DNA of 64,000 nucleotides from Flammeovirga pacifica (GTDB taxonomy: Bacteria > Bacteroidota > Bacteroidia > Cytophagales > Flammeovirgaceae): positions 966,565-1,030,564 of the forward strand of contig NZ_JRYR02000001.1 in NCBI RefSeq assembly GCF_000807855.2, given 5' to 3'. Both the position numbers and the translations under genes were made by a program. Under the pieces are notes generated by a model. It made no database searches. It was not told the origin of the DNA and worked only from the letters and a program-made list of their open reading frames with translations. Position 1 is the stretch's first letter. Each line of letters begins with the position of its first letter. Shown here piece after piece: positions 1-9,135 of this stretch.

Positions 1-128
1 TTTTCTATTCCATAAAATATAAGGCTTTGATCTAGTTCATTATTTTTGTCACCTTGTAAAATTGAAAATACAACACTTCCGTGTCCTCCTAATCCAGAAT
101 ATAGTATATGGGTTACTTTTTTTTTCAT
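1..128 (-). CDS. Glycosyltransferase N-terminus (partial, runs off left edge)
   Basis: The reverse strand opens with an ATG at 126-128 and stays open to the window edge for about 42 codons. The peptide begins MKKKVTHILYSGLGGHGSVV. A Lys-rich start, a hydrophobic beta strand and a glycine-rich loop are typical of the first Rossmann strand of GT-B (GT4-like) glycosyltransferases, but too little is present to be certain of the family. Its start overlaps the stop of the upstream GT2 gene in an ATGA arrangement (125-128), which indicates translational coupling in the same polysaccharide operon. An alternative is some other Rossmann-type sugar enzyme. Confidence 0.6.
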   Translation of the reverse strand, partial: MKKKVTHILYSGLGGHGSVVFSILQGDKNNELDQSLIFYGIE

Positions 129-1024
129 GAAAAAATTAAATATTTAATTATTGCTACTGTTCTTCTTTTGAATAACTCTTTAAAATTTAATTTGATAGCT
201 TTTATTAACATTTTAACACTTTCGAGTTTCTTACTCTCCATAGATAAATACAATGACTGTAATGATATATGATTAGCTTCTATTATTGGAATAAGAAAAC
301 TATAATTATCAAAAAAAAATATATCCTTTTTCAATAGACAAATCATTTTATTAACTGAATAATCAATAACACTAGGATCTACAATTGACATAGTTCTCGA
401 ATTATGTTGAATAAGGTGAGCTGTAACACTGTGATTGAAATTTATTCCAAACCTTGCAATAATTCTTAAAAAAACATATAAATCTTCACCAATCGTAAAA
501 TTCCTATCTTCAGAAAATAAGTATTTTTCAGCAATATCAGATCTAAAAAATACACCAATAGGACATAAAAAATTATTGTATGATATCCTCATTAAGCAAT
601 CTTTTTCATTACCCAAAAAATTTTTAAGAACTATATTATTATCATTATCAACAACAGAATAATTTGAAAAATAAAAAGCACACTTATTTTCACTTAAATT
701 ATTGAAACCTATTGCTAGATGATCATTTAAATATATATCATCAGAATCTAAAAAACAGACATAATTTCCTTTAGATTTTCTAATTCCAAAATTTCGTGCA
801 GCTCCTCTTTCTTGATTTTTTGTCCAAAAATACCTAATACGATTATCGGAAAATGTTTTAACAATATCTTTTGTATTATCAGTACTTCCATCATCAACAA
901 TAATAATCTCAAAATTTGAGTATGTTTGATTTAATACTGATTGTATAGCTTTCCCTATAAAATATTGTCGGTTATATGTTGGAATAATTACTGAAAAAAA
1001 TATTTTATTATCTATATCAATCAT
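125..1024 (-). CDS. Family 2 glycosyltransferase
   Basis: This 299-residue protein has a GT-A fold of the GT2 family. The nucleotide-binding N-terminus reads SVIIPTYNR (11-19) followed by VDDGSTDNT (43-51), and the metal-binding DxD motif is FLDSDD (91-96). The C-terminal half is variable, as usual for acceptor-binding regions. It presumably adds one sugar from a nucleotide donor to a lipid-linked polysaccharide repeat unit on the cytoplasmic face of the membrane; donor and acceptor cannot be read from sequence. It is coupled by a 4-bp overlap to the next glycosyltransferase gene at the left edge. It is separated by 280 bp from the sulfotransferase gene upstream, so it may have its own promoter. 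Confidence 0.9.
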   Translation of the reverse strand: MIDIDNKIFFSVIIPTYNRQYFIGKAIQSVLNQTYSNFEIIIVDDGSTDNTKDIVKTFSDNRIRYFWTKNQERGAARNFGIRKSKGNYVCFLDSDDIYLNDHLAIGFNNLSENKCAFYFSNYSVVDNDNNIVLKNFLGNEKDCLMRISYNNFLCPIGVFFRSDIAEKYLFSEDRNFTIGEDLYVFLRIIARFGINFNHSVTAHLIQHNSRTMSIVDPSVIDYSVNKMICLLKKDIFFFDNYSFLIPIIEANHISLQSLYLSMESKKLESVKMLIKAIKLNFKELFKRRTVAIIKYLIFS

Positions 1025-1304
1025 TGAGTATTTATATTTATTTCTCCAAAACTGTTGTTGTAATTACAAATTTGGTATATAAAATGTTCTTCTTATTTCG
1101 TTATCTACATAATAATAATTCACATTTATTATATTTTAAATTTAAGCTTGATTTTTATACACATCATTTTAAAATTAATTAAACTATTCAAGTTAATTAA
1201 TATATACCTCATTACTTATTTTTAAAGATATTATTTAGTATATAATAAAATATTAATATTCAAGGTTCCAAAGACTTTTTGGGAGTACATACATTAAAAA
1301 TATA
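1025..1304. other. AT-rich intergenic gap inside the glycan locus
   Basis: No open reading frame of useful length, RNA gene or clear terminator hairpin is visible here. The stretch is almost entirely A and T. It breaks an otherwise overlapping run of leftward genes, so it may hold a promoter for the downstream glycosyltransferases or the remnant of a deleted gene. Confidence 0.5.
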
Positions 1305-2183
1305 TTATTTTGAATAATTATATAAAGAATCTAATCCAAATAATTTAATTGCTTTTTTTAAATAAATTAAATCTTCTGCACTTAAATGGTTATTATATTT
1401 TTTTAGTTTATAACTTAGTGAAGAAGTTCTAGATGGTTTTATTGTATATTTCAAACTTACATCATCTAAATATAATCTTAATGCATCTAAATTATCTCTC
1501 AAAATATCTTCATATTTTACTAACAAATATTCGGATTTAGTCATTTCGGAAATAGGTATAAAATACGTTAAACACCAAAGAATGATTAACTTTTTGAATG
1601 ATGAATCTGCTTCATTAAAGATTTTCTGTTGTTCAACAGAAAGCATTGAATAGTACTTTTTTCTTAGAAATTGATATTCAATGTCTCCATTATCAAAACC
1701 TGCATTTTGCCATGATTTAATTGTTTTAAGAGGATCTCTAATCAATAATATTACTTTTATTGAACTAAAATTTGTTTTCAACCAACCAAGAAAAAAATTA
1801 ACCCTTATATCTTTTATTAGTAATTTATTAATATTTTTTCTTCTTTTTAATTGATTAACCCATCTATTATCAATGTGTCCACTTATTACCCTCTTTGCTT
1901 GAAGGAAATGAATTTGAGATTTACTTGTTTTTTTTAATGATGTTGGGTATGTGAAATTAGAGACTTCGTTAACTTTAGTAGATATAAATGGTTCGAATAG
2001 TTCCTTATATTCATTATTAAAATTAATTATTTCACTTAATAATGTACTCCCACTTCTACCCATTGAGGCAATTAATATGACCGTCTCATAATTTTCATAC
2101 TGTTTATTTATTCTAAATAGGTAATAATCCAGTATATCTATACTATTTTTTAATAAAAATTTTAATTTTCTTAGATAAATCAT
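1305..2183 (-). CDS. Sulfotransferase (PAPS-dependent family)
   Basis: This 292-residue protein resembles carbohydrate sulfotransferases. The 5'-phosphosulfate loop is SMGRSGSTLLS (40-50), and the 3'-phosphate-binding region is LLIRDPLKTIKSW (147-159), with R149 and S157 at the classic spacing. The family transfers sulfate from PAPS to a sugar hydroxyl, so the likely role is sulfation of the polysaccharide made by this locus. The start at 2183 overlaps the preceding glycosyltransferase by 41 bp. An AAAAAGAG stretch just upstream could serve as a ribosome site, and the next Met (residue 41) lies inside the PAPS loop, so the upstream start is favoured. A second sulfotransferase gene lies at 5413-6228. 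Confidence 0.85.
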   Translation of the reverse strand: MIYLRKLKFLLKNSIDILDYYLFRINKQYENYETVILIASMGRSGSTLLSEIINFNNEYKELFEPFISTKVNEVSNFTYPTSLKKTSKSQIHFLQAKRVISGHIDNRWVNQLKRRKNINKLLIKDIRVNFFLGWLKTNFSSIKVILLIRDPLKTIKSWQNAGFDNGDIEYQFLRKKYYSMLSVEQQKIFNEADSSFKKLIILWCLTYFIPISEMTKSEYLLVKYEDILRDNLDALRLYLDDVSLKYTIKPSRTSSLSYKLKKYNNHLSAEDLIYLKKAIKLFGLDSLYNYSK

Positions 2184-3132
2184 TCGCTCTTTTTAAGAAT
2201 AACATTATTGATAATAAAAAAGACACAGGTATTTTTCTAAAATAAAAAAAACATTTATGGTAATGCCAAATAATAGAAGGTGCCCCCCATTTTGCAGTTT
2301 CTTTTTTAAGATTTTTTTTAGTTTCTCTAAATTTATATTCATCTCCCAACTTAATAAATAATGCGTAATATAGATTTGCGATTGTTTCATTCTTATTTTT
2401 AATCTTACTAGACAAAATAACTTCTTTTACTCTGTCAATAACTTTTAAAATAGAATCTACTTTTTCAATTGAATTAGAAGCTGTAATAGCATTAATATCT
2501 TCCTTCCTATATACTGCATAACTTTTAGTATTTATAAATCTTACTTTTGGAACTACTCTCAAAATATTTAAGATAAATTCTCCATCTTGATTCTTTTTAA
2601 GTAAAGTATCCCATTGTATTTTATTATCAACAATAATAGCTTTAGGGATAAGCCAAGAATGTAATGGGATAAATTGATCAGTATTTATTAAAATAGAAAG
2701 TAGTTCAATGGATTCATAAACTTCTTTCTTTAAGTTAAATATATTATTGTAGTATTTTTTTTTCACAAAAAATCTTTTGCCATTTATAAAACTTACTTCA
2801 TTTGTTCTACTATTTAAAGTTTGATCTTCTAAAGCAGTTTCAGTTAGCCAATCATCACTATCTAAAAATTTAATATACTCACCTTTTGCATTTTCCAATC
2901 CAATATTCCTACATGTTGGGGCTCCTTTGGGCTCAATATCCCTTTCGTAGAATAAAAATCTATCATCATTTTTAATAAAATTATTAACTACTTCAATTGT
3001 ATTATCAGTTGAGCCATCATCAACGATAATACATTCCCAATTTGAATACGTTTGACGTATTAAACTCGTTAAGGTTTCATTAATATATTTTGCTCTGTTA
3101 TATGTCGGAATAATAATCGAAATCAGTTCCAT
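2143..3132 (-). CDS. Family 2 glycosyltransferase
   Basis: This 329-residue GT2 enzyme has the N-terminal motif SIIIPTYNR (5-13), the nucleotide-binding VDDGSTDNT (37-45) and the metal-binding DSDD (91-94). The long C-terminal part ends in a hydrophobic, Lys-rich segment that may sit on the membrane. It is probably one of the sequential transferases assembling the repeat unit of the surface glycan; donor and linkage are unknown. It overlaps the neighbouring GT2 gene by 10 bp and the downstream sulfotransferase by 41 bp, so it is part of the same leftward operon. Confidence 0.9.
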   Translation of the reverse strand: MELISIIIPTYNRAKYINETLTSLIRQTYSNWECIIVDDGSTDNTIEVVNNFIKNDDRFLFYERDIEPKGAPTCRNIGLENAKGEYIKFLDSDDWLTETALEDQTLNSRTNEVSFINGKRFFVKKKYYNNIFNLKKEVYESIELLSILINTDQFIPLHSWLIPKAIIVDNKIQWDTLLKKNQDGEFILNILRVVPKVRFINTKSYAVYRKEDINAITASNSIEKVDSILKVIDRVKEVILSSKIKNKNETIANLYYALFIKLGDEYKFRETKKNLKKETAKWGAPSIIWHYHKCFFYFRKIPVSFLLSIMLFLKRANDLSKKIKIFIKK

Positions 3133-4016
3133 TTAAAAACCATTTTTTTAAGTAAGAAAAACAATCTAAATATTAAATGATCCCCTTCACTAATCCTATT
3201 TAATAAAAAAAATTTTGATTTTAAATCGCCATTATTCAATGAGACTAAAGAGTACCAATATTGCCAATCAATTTTATCAACTTTCCCATCTAAAATTCTA
3301 TTTTCATCATGAACATTTCGTATAGCTATAGGTCGGTTATTCGATATCCCTAACATACATTTTTCAAATGATAATCTCCATATAAAATCAGTATCTTGAC
3401 CTAATCTTAAATCTCTAAATAATTCCATTTTTTGAATAGAAGATTTTCGCAATGTAAGTCCATTTAAATGAATCCAACCATATTTCCCTGTAATTAAAGC
3501 ATAAAATAAATTTTGAGGTTTAATTTTCTCTTCAATACCAGTAAAATCAATTGGCAAGTTTTTATTATTAATTATAGATTTACATACTATCATTCTTTTT
3601 AAATGCTTTTCCTTAGCAATTTTAGAATGATACTCTACACCAATAACGCCATAAGTAGCATCAATATCATTATTATTATTTAATATCTCTATATCTTCAT
3701 TAAACCTATTAGGTAAATAATAATCATCAGCATCTAAAAATGATATATATTTACCATTAGCTTTCTCTATACCCAAATTCCTTGAAGGCCCAGCTCCGTG
3801 ATTTTTTTTATCAGGATGTTGATATAATTTAATTAGTTTTGGATATTTTTTTACATAGTCTCTACATATATTGATAGAATCATCAGGAGAGCTATCTTCA
3901 ATTAAGATAATTTCTTTTTCTAAATCTATTGCTAATACTGATTTGATTGCTCTTATAAGGTATTTTTCAGCATTAAATACAGGTATTATAATTGAAATCA
4001 TTGGATTGATGAGCAT
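3123..4016 (-). CDS. Family 2 glycosyltransferase
   Basis: This 297-residue GT2 family protein carries IIPVFNAEKYL (10-20), EDSSPDDS (40-47) in the nucleotide-binding position, and FLDADD (93-98) as the DxD motif. The motif pattern differs from the other two GT2 enzymes of the locus, which suggests a different donor or linkage. The start is either residue 1 (4016) or the Met at residue 6 (4001); the second lies closer to the family's normal N-terminus. It overlaps the flippase gene by 19 bp or less, so the genes are translationally coupled. Role: polysaccharide repeat-unit assembly in the cytoplasm, inferred from family and context. Confidence 0.88.
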   Translation of the reverse strand: MLINPMISIIIPVFNAEKYLIRAIKSVLAIDLEKEIILIEDSSPDDSINICRDYVKKYPKLIKLYQHPDKKNHGAGPSRNLGIEKANGKYISFLDADDYYLPNRFNEDIEILNNNNDIDATYGVIGVEYHSKIAKEKHLKRMIVCKSIINNKNLPIDFTGIEEKIKPQNLFYALITGKYGWIHLNGLTLRKSSIQKMELFRDLRLGQDTDFIWRLSFEKCMLGISNNRPIAIRNVHDENRILDGKVDKIDWQYWYSLVSLNNGDLKSKFFLLNRISEGDHLIFRLFFLLKKMVFKWN

Positions 4017-5413
4017 ATTTGTTTTCTTACTTTAAATGAAAATATTAATATTAAACTTAGATAAACTAAAATACCTATGGTAATATAAATTACAATATTA
4101 AATACTTCTCCATTATTTATAAATGGTTTTATTAATACTATAACAACTAACATGAAAAATGAAGCTAAAAATTGGAGATAAATATTTCTTATCATATCTA
4201 AAAAATTTAATTCAATAAGTCTTATCATGATAAAAATATTTGGTATTGAATTTATACTACATGCAATCAAATAACACAAAGCTACTCTCTCAATTGAACC
4301 TAAATAAATACCAATAGATATGAATACAAATATATTCATTTTAAAAAAAACACCATATTTTAACGCCAAATCTGCTCTGCCTTTTCCATTATAAATACTT
4401 CCGTTCAAAGTTAATATAGATTGAATTGCACCTATCAAACATAAATATTTTAAAACAGTTGCACTTGCAATCCATTTAGTACCATAAAGAATTAAAATAA
4501 TCTCCTCACTAATAGCAAATAAACCAAACATTGCAGGAAATGAAAAAAGTGAAATATAAAATATTGTATTTAAATATACTTTTTTAATTTCTTCATTATT
4601 TCCTTGTATATTAGATATTGCCGGAAATAAAGCTTGTTTCACTGCTGATGAAATATTATTTACAGGCATCAACATTAAAGTATATGCTCTATTATAATAG
4701 GCTAAAGGCTGAATTCCTAAAAATTTTCCTATTAGGATATTATCAATATTTCTTGCAAAATAATTAAATAAAGTATCTAAAGTTATATATGAACTAAATG
4801 AAAATACAGTTTTAAGATCTGACAAATCAAAGATTAATTTTGGATACCACCTTACTTTAATAAAAATTATTAAAGTATTCATAAGTATCAAAATGACATT
4901 TTGAAAGATTATTGACCAACCTTCAAAACCTAAAAATGCTAATATTAAACTTGTAATAGATGAGATTGTTATTGCTAAAATATTAACCTTTGAAATTAAA
5001 TCAAATTTAAGTTTTCTACTTAATATTACTATGGATATACTTGATAATGGTGATATTAAAAATGATAAAGACGAAAAAAGTAAATAATTAACCAATTTGG
5101 GCTCTTTATAAAATTCTGACAACCAATTTGCACTAAATATTATTATTAATATTATAAAGAACGATAAAATATAATTAAACCAAAATATTGTTGAATAAAG
5201 TCTATCTGTAACTTTTTTTTTCTGAATTAAACTAGTTGTAAACCCAAATTCTTTAAATGTTGAGAAAAATGCTGTTATAATATTTATGATTGCAATAACC
5301 CCAAACTCTTTAACATCAATTAATCTTGCTAAATAAATTCCTGATAAAAATGTAATAATAAGTGTTGAGAATCTATTAAATAACAAATACTTCACACTAT
5401 TCAAATAACTCAT
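3998..5413 (-). CDS. Wzx-type polysaccharide flippase (MOP superfamily)
   Basis: This 471-residue, very hydrophobic protein has about 12-14 predicted membrane helices. Features of the RfbX/Wzx branch are visible: an N-terminal YLARLIDVKEFGV stretch, a central YYNRAYTLMLMP stretch, and ALFPAISN further on. The family moves undecaprenyl-linked repeat units from the inner to the outer leaflet of the cytoplasmic membrane. Its start and the stop of the preceding sulfotransferase share one base (TAATG at 5411-5415). A second, shorter flippase lies at 14506-15678. I see no Wzy polymerase in the window, so it probably lies beyond the left edge. Confidence 0.88.
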   Translation of the reverse strand: MSYLNSVKYLLFNRFSTLIITFLSGIYLARLIDVKEFGVIAIINIITAFFSTFKEFGFTTSLIQKKKVTDRLYSTIFWFNYILSFFIILIIIFSANWLSEFYKEPKLVNYLLFSSLSFLISPLSSISIVILSRKLKFDLISKVNILAITISSITSLILAFLGFEGWSIIFQNVILILMNTLIIFIKVRWYPKLIFDLSDLKTVFSFSSYITLDTLFNYFARNIDNILIGKFLGIQPLAYYNRAYTLMLMPVNNISSAVKQALFPAISNIQGNNEEIKKVYLNTIFYISLFSFPAMFGLFAISEEIILILYGTKWIASATVLKYLCLIGAIQSILTLNGSIYNGKGRADLALKYGVFFKMNIFVFISIGIYLGSIERVALCYLIACSINSIPNIFIMIRLIELNFLDMIRNIYLQFLASFFMLVVIVLIKPFINNGEVFNIVIYITIGILVYLSLILIFSFKVRKQICSSIQ

Positions 5414-6228
5414 TAAATTTTAGAATTAATTATTGTTTCAAAATTTATTTTATCTTGATTAGACCAACTAGAGGCTACATTTATTATGTATTTGGAAGAA
5501 TGATTTTTCTTATTATTTAATTTATTTAGTGATTCTAAAAAAATATTATCAGGTAAATTCATAAACTTAAATAACCTTTTAAGGTCTTGATGTTCTTCAA
5601 AAAAAATTTTTTCAAAAGATAATTTTATATATTTTGAATCATCCCAATTTGTATTTTCAATAAGTGAGTTATATTTTTTCCAATGCCATGTAACTTTTTC
5701 AAATTGAGTAAATTTATCCCATTTCAAATTAAAAGGATCTTTATCAAAATCTTTTGCTGTTAGTCTTGCTCTTGGATCTTTTTCACCATGAAATGTATAA
5801 CCAAAACCATGTTCTTTACTTATTGCAGATCTTACATAATCTTCAGCTTTCCTTTCAATATGAATAATTTTCATATTTGGAAAGACTTTTTTTAAAATAG
5901 GTATTAATAACACTAAATTATTATTCGATTCTATATAAATATTTTTCTTTTCTTTTTTGAGAGTTTGTAAAATAGAATATCTATCTGATTTGAAAATATT
6001 TAATGCTTTTTTATCATCAACCAAATTTCTTTTTAATGCAACGCCTAAATCAAATGCATCTGGATTAGGTTCATGTAAAGCAATAGCGTTATTTAATATA
6101 TCATTAAAAAAATGAGCAAAAAACTCTGTTCCTGTTCTCCCAGTACTTAATATCAAATATACCTCTATACCGGACCAATTTGATAATTTACTTTTAATTT
6201 GTTGTTGTATATTATTCAGAATATTCAT
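5413..6228 (-). CDS. Sulfotransferase (PAPS-dependent family)
   Basis: This protein of about 271 residues has the N-terminal PAPS loop LSTGRTGTEFF and a second binding segment IIHIERKAEDYVRSAI, the R...S arrangement of sulfotransferases. The open frame extends to an ATG at 6258 (281 residues). The ATG at 6228 overlaps the upstream glycosyltransferase by only 17 bp and starts nearer the first beta strand, so I prefer it, though not strongly. It is more divergent than the sulfotransferase at 1305-2183, so two different positions may be sulfated. The target is likely the exported glycan or its lipid-linked precursor, which is inferred from context. Confidence 0.8.
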   Translation of the reverse strand: MNILNNIQQQIKSKLSNWSGIEVYLILSTGRTGTEFFAHFFNDILNNAIALHEPNPDAFDLGVALKRNLVDDKKALNIFKSDRYSILQTLKKEKKNIYIESNNNLVLLIPILKKVFPNMKIIHIERKAEDYVRSAISKEHGFGYTFHGEKDPRARLTAKDFDKDPFNLKWDKFTQFEKVTWHWKKYNSLIENTNWDDSKYIKLSFEKIFFEEHQDLKRLFKFMNLPDNIFLESLNKLNNKKNHSSKYIINVASSWSNQDKINFETIINSKI

Positions 6229-7441
6229 AATTTTTGATCCAAAATGGAATAACTGCATCTTTAAAAAAGTTGTTTTTAATTATCTCACCAACAGGTCCTA
6301 TGTCTGTTGACTTTAATGCTAAATCTAATTTATCTTTTAATAATTCAAAGTGGTCAATTTCAATATAATTAAGACCTAACCTTCGGAATTTACCATAAGG
6401 TAACCAACAGCCAGCTATTATTTTTGTTGAAGTATAAAAACTCTCCAATACAGCAGCTGACATTGCATCTGAAATGGGCATCTGAATAAAAACAGAAGTT
6501 AATACTCTTAAACATCCTAATTCTTCTGTGGATAGAAAATTTTCAATAAAGTGTATTTGGTTTGCAATTTTAGGATTTGCTATAAGAATCTTATTTTTAT
6601 ATTCAGTTTTATTGGGATTACCATAAGTGAAAGGTAGTACTAACTTAATATTTTGTCTAAGGATATATTGAATATCAAACTGTTCTAATATTTTCAGGTG
6701 ATTATTATTCTCATTTGCGTTATGTCCTATCACTACAATTTTCTCACCATTTGTTATACCTAAAGTTTTCTTAAAATTATCTAGCTTTCCTTTAATATGA
6801 GTTATTTTATCAATAGTTTTAAAAATTACAGGATCAATAATGAATAAACCTTCTTTAATTTTAGCTTCATATCCTCTACCATATTTCACTAAAATATGCT
6901 CTTTCATTTCTCTATTTTGAACAGTTATAACATCTGCTCTATCTAATGCTTTTCTTATTAAAAGAATATCATTCTGTAATCCGCTCCTTAACAAATCAGA
7001 ACCCCAAAAAGTAAGTATTAGTTTTGTTTCTAAAGGTAAATCTATTAATGGTCCTACTTTACCGCCAATAACAAAATGTGTATGAACAATATTATATTTT
7101 CTTTTTTTTATTCTCTGACTAATAATTAAACGAGCTATTTCAGATATAAAAACTTGTATGATATCGCCACCAATATGAGAATAACGATTTAAAATTATGC
7201 GAATAGAAAATATATTCGAGAAACAATATAATATAGCTCTAACTTTTTCTTTTAAACTGAAACTTATATCAAGATTTACTTTAGACCAATGGTTTGAAGG
7301 TTCTATATCTTTTTTACCATGATCAGTAAAATTATTAATATCAAAATGTAATGCTTTATTATGTTCATACAGGGCATTATAAATTGGTAGAATAAAATTT
7401 GCTTGATTTAATCCGTATGATAATACTTTGATTTTCTTCAT
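6212..7441 (-). CDS. Glycosyltransferase, GT-B fold (GT4-like)
   Basis: This 409-residue protein begins MKKIKVLSYGLNQANF and has the layout of a GT-B enzyme. The N-terminal domain includes TFWGSDLLRSG (a common GT4 segment). A linker reading DVITVQNREMKEHI follows, then a C-terminal domain with VVIGHNANENNNHL, a phosphate-loop-like start, and ESFYTSTKIIAG, in place of the usual E-x7-E region. It probably transfers a sugar to the growing repeat unit. The family assignment beyond GT-B is uncertain; TDP-Fuc4NAc-type transferases are an alternative. It overlaps the nucleotidyltransferase gene by 4 bp (ATGA at 7438-7441). Confidence 0.75.
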   Translation of the reverse strand: MKKIKVLSYGLNQANFILPIYNALYEHNKALHFDINNFTDHGKKDIEPSNHWSKVNLDISFSLKEKVRAILYCFSNIFSIRIILNRYSHIGGDIIQVFISEIARLIISQRIKKRKYNIVHTHFVIGGKVGPLIDLPLETKLILTFWGSDLLRSGLQNDILLIRKALDRADVITVQNREMKEHILVKYGRGYEAKIKEGLFIIDPVIFKTIDKITHIKGKLDNFKKTLGITNGEKIVVIGHNANENNNHLKILEQFDIQYILRQNIKLVLPFTYGNPNKTEYKNKILIANPKIANQIHFIENFLSTEELGCLRVLTSVFIQMPISDAMSAAVLESFYTSTKIIAGCWLPYGKFRRLGLNYIEIDHFELLKDKLDLALKSTDIGPVGEIIKNNFFKDAVIPFWIKNYEYSE

Positions 7442-8496
7442 ATTTCAAAAGTCTTCACGCCCAATTTATTTGCTGTCTGATTGTATTCTTTCCATTCTCC
7501 GATATCAGACCAAGCATTTTCAGAAACAGGGTAAACCCCCACTCTTCCTCCTTTTTTTGTTATTTTTTCCATTAAATGTGTAATATGAAAAAACTCATCT
7601 TCTGGAATTTCATCTAATAATTCAGGTTCTAATAGGTATAGACCTGCATTCACTTGAAAAGTTAAATCAGGCTTTTCATCAACACTTTTTAAAATTCCAT
7701 TTTCCTTAATATTTAAAATACCGTACGGAATAGAGTAGTTTTTAACAGCGGATACCAATGTTAAATCATTCTTATTGTGTTTATGATATTTATAAATTTC
7801 TGAATAATCTTCATCAATTAAAATATCACAGTTACTGACAAAAAAAGTAGTTTTTATTTTTTCTTTTAATAAGCGTAGGCTTCCTGCTGTACCTAAAGGT
7901 TTATCTTCTTTAAATGTGGCTATTTTATATTGTTTAAAATCCTTTATATAATTATCAATTAATTCTGCTTTATAGTTCACTGAAATATAAAATTCATGGC
8001 AATTTACTTTAGCAAAGTTGGAGAAAATAAGTTCTAAAATCGTTTTATCTCCTAGTGGAATTAGAGGTTTAGGAATAATATGAGTAATAGGTCTTAAACG
8101 TGTTCCTTTACCTCCTGCCATAACCACAACAGGACAAGCTACTTTTCCATAATTTCTAGAATGATCTTCCTGAAACAAGTCATTCCAAAAAACAATACGG
8201 TTTATATTATTTTCTTCATCAAGTATAGGAAGGAATTCCATTCTAAAACTTAACATTAAGTCTTTGATTTCTTCTTCAGATGACGAGGTATACCCTACCT
8301 TTACTTTACGCCCTAATGCCTTTTTTACTTCTACTTCTAAAGTTTGATGTTTTATAAGATAGCGTTGAATATCTCCTATGCTTAACAAACTAACATATTT
8401 ACTATTCTCAGTAACAATTAGAAGCTTATTATCATTAGCATCCATTTTTTTAATTGCATCAAGTAAAGACACATTACTTTCAATAAATATTTCCAT
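7438..8496 (-). CDS. CBS-domain sugar nucleotidyltransferase (PtmE-like)
   Basis: This 352-residue protein has two parts. Residues 1-115 look like a tandem CBS pair (for example LLIVTENSKYVSLLSIGDI). Residues 122-345 are a sugar-phosphate nucleotidyltransferase with the signature MAGGKGTRLRP (126-136) and K143 in the following PKPLIPLG. The same architecture is known in PtmE of the Campylobacter legionaminic acid pathway, which makes GDP-glucosamine. The gene lies 3 bp after the acetyltransferase gene of the Leg-type set, which supports a role in activating the precursor sugar, probably as a GDP derivative. A general mannose-1-phosphate guanylyltransferase-like role is the alternative. Confidence 0.8.
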   Translation of the reverse strand: MEIFIESNVSLLDAIKKMDANDNKLLIVTENSKYVSLLSIGDIQRYLIKHQTLEVEVKKALGRKVKVGYTSSSEEEIKDLMLSFRMEFLPILDEENNINRIVFWNDLFQEDHSRNYGKVACPVVVMAGGKGTRLRPITHIIPKPLIPLGDKTILELIFSNFAKVNCHEFYISVNYKAELIDNYIKDFKQYKIATFKEDKPLGTAGSLRLLKEKIKTTFFVSNCDILIDEDYSEIYKYHKHNKNDLTLVSAVKNYSIPYGILNIKENGILKSVDEKPDLTFQVNAGLYLLEPELLDEIPEDEFFHITHLMEKITKKGGRVGVYPVSENAWSDIGEWKEYNQTANKLGVKTFEI

Positions 8497-8499
8497 AGT

Positions 8500-9135
8500 T
8501 TATTTTTTTATTACTGGAACTCCCAAGTAAATCCCTTTTTGATTTAAACTTCTATTCACCAATGAGTGACTCCCAATAACAATATTACTATCTATTGATA
8601 AGTTATTATTTACAGTAGAATGACTGCCGCAAAATATATTATTAGCTAAATTCACATTACCATTTAATATAACTCCTGTTGAAATATGGCAAAAGTTCCC
8701 CACAACACAATCATGTTCAATTATTGCATTAGTATTAATAATATTAAAGTTTCCAATTTTTGTTTTTGAATTAATTACAGCATTGTGCATAATTACATTA
8801 CCTTTTCCTAATTCAGCATGTTCAGATACATATGCTAGTGGCGAAACAATAGTAGGCCAATTAACATTAAGTTCTTCATTTAATAAATTAGAAAGTTTTA
8901 CTCTTAGAGAAGGTGATTTAATTTGACCTGTTGTTAAAATGAAATTTTTACATGTTTTTGATAGTTGAGGTAAATCATCATCATTACCTATTACTTTATA
9001 ATCCATTATAGGGGTACTCAAAAGCTCTGGTAAATCAACAATACCCAAAATATTATAATTTCCATTTAGTTCTATAATATCTATCACTGCATGACAATGA
9101 CCTCCACCACCAATTAGAATAATATCTTCTTTCAT
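8500..9135 (-). CDS. Sugar O/N-acetyltransferase, NeuD/PglD/LegH family
   Basis: This 211-residue protein has an N-terminal Rossmann-like part (IILIGGGGHCHAVIDII, 5-21) and a C-terminal left-handed beta helix of hexapeptide repeats from about residue 95. IEHDCVVGNFCHIS contains the His that acts as general base in PglD-type enzymes. Given the LegB- and LegC-type genes just upstream, the likely reaction is acetyl-CoA-dependent N-acetylation of a 4-amino-4,6-dideoxy nucleotide sugar, giving a 2,4-diacetamido sugar. Sialic acid O-acetylation, the other activity of the family, is less likely because no sialate synthase gene is nearby. It overlaps the aminotransferase gene by 4 bp (9132-9135). Confidence 0.82.
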   Translation of the reverse strand: MKEDIILIGGGGHCHAVIDIIELNGNYNILGIVDLPELLSTPIMDYKVIGNDDDLPQLSKTCKNFILTTGQIKSPSLRVKLSNLLNEELNVNWPTIVSPLAYVSEHAELGKGNVIMHNAVINSKTKIGNFNIINTNAIIEHDCVVGNFCHISTGVILNGNVNLANNIFCGSHSTVNNNLSIDSNIVIGSHSLVNRSLNQKGIYLGVPVIKK

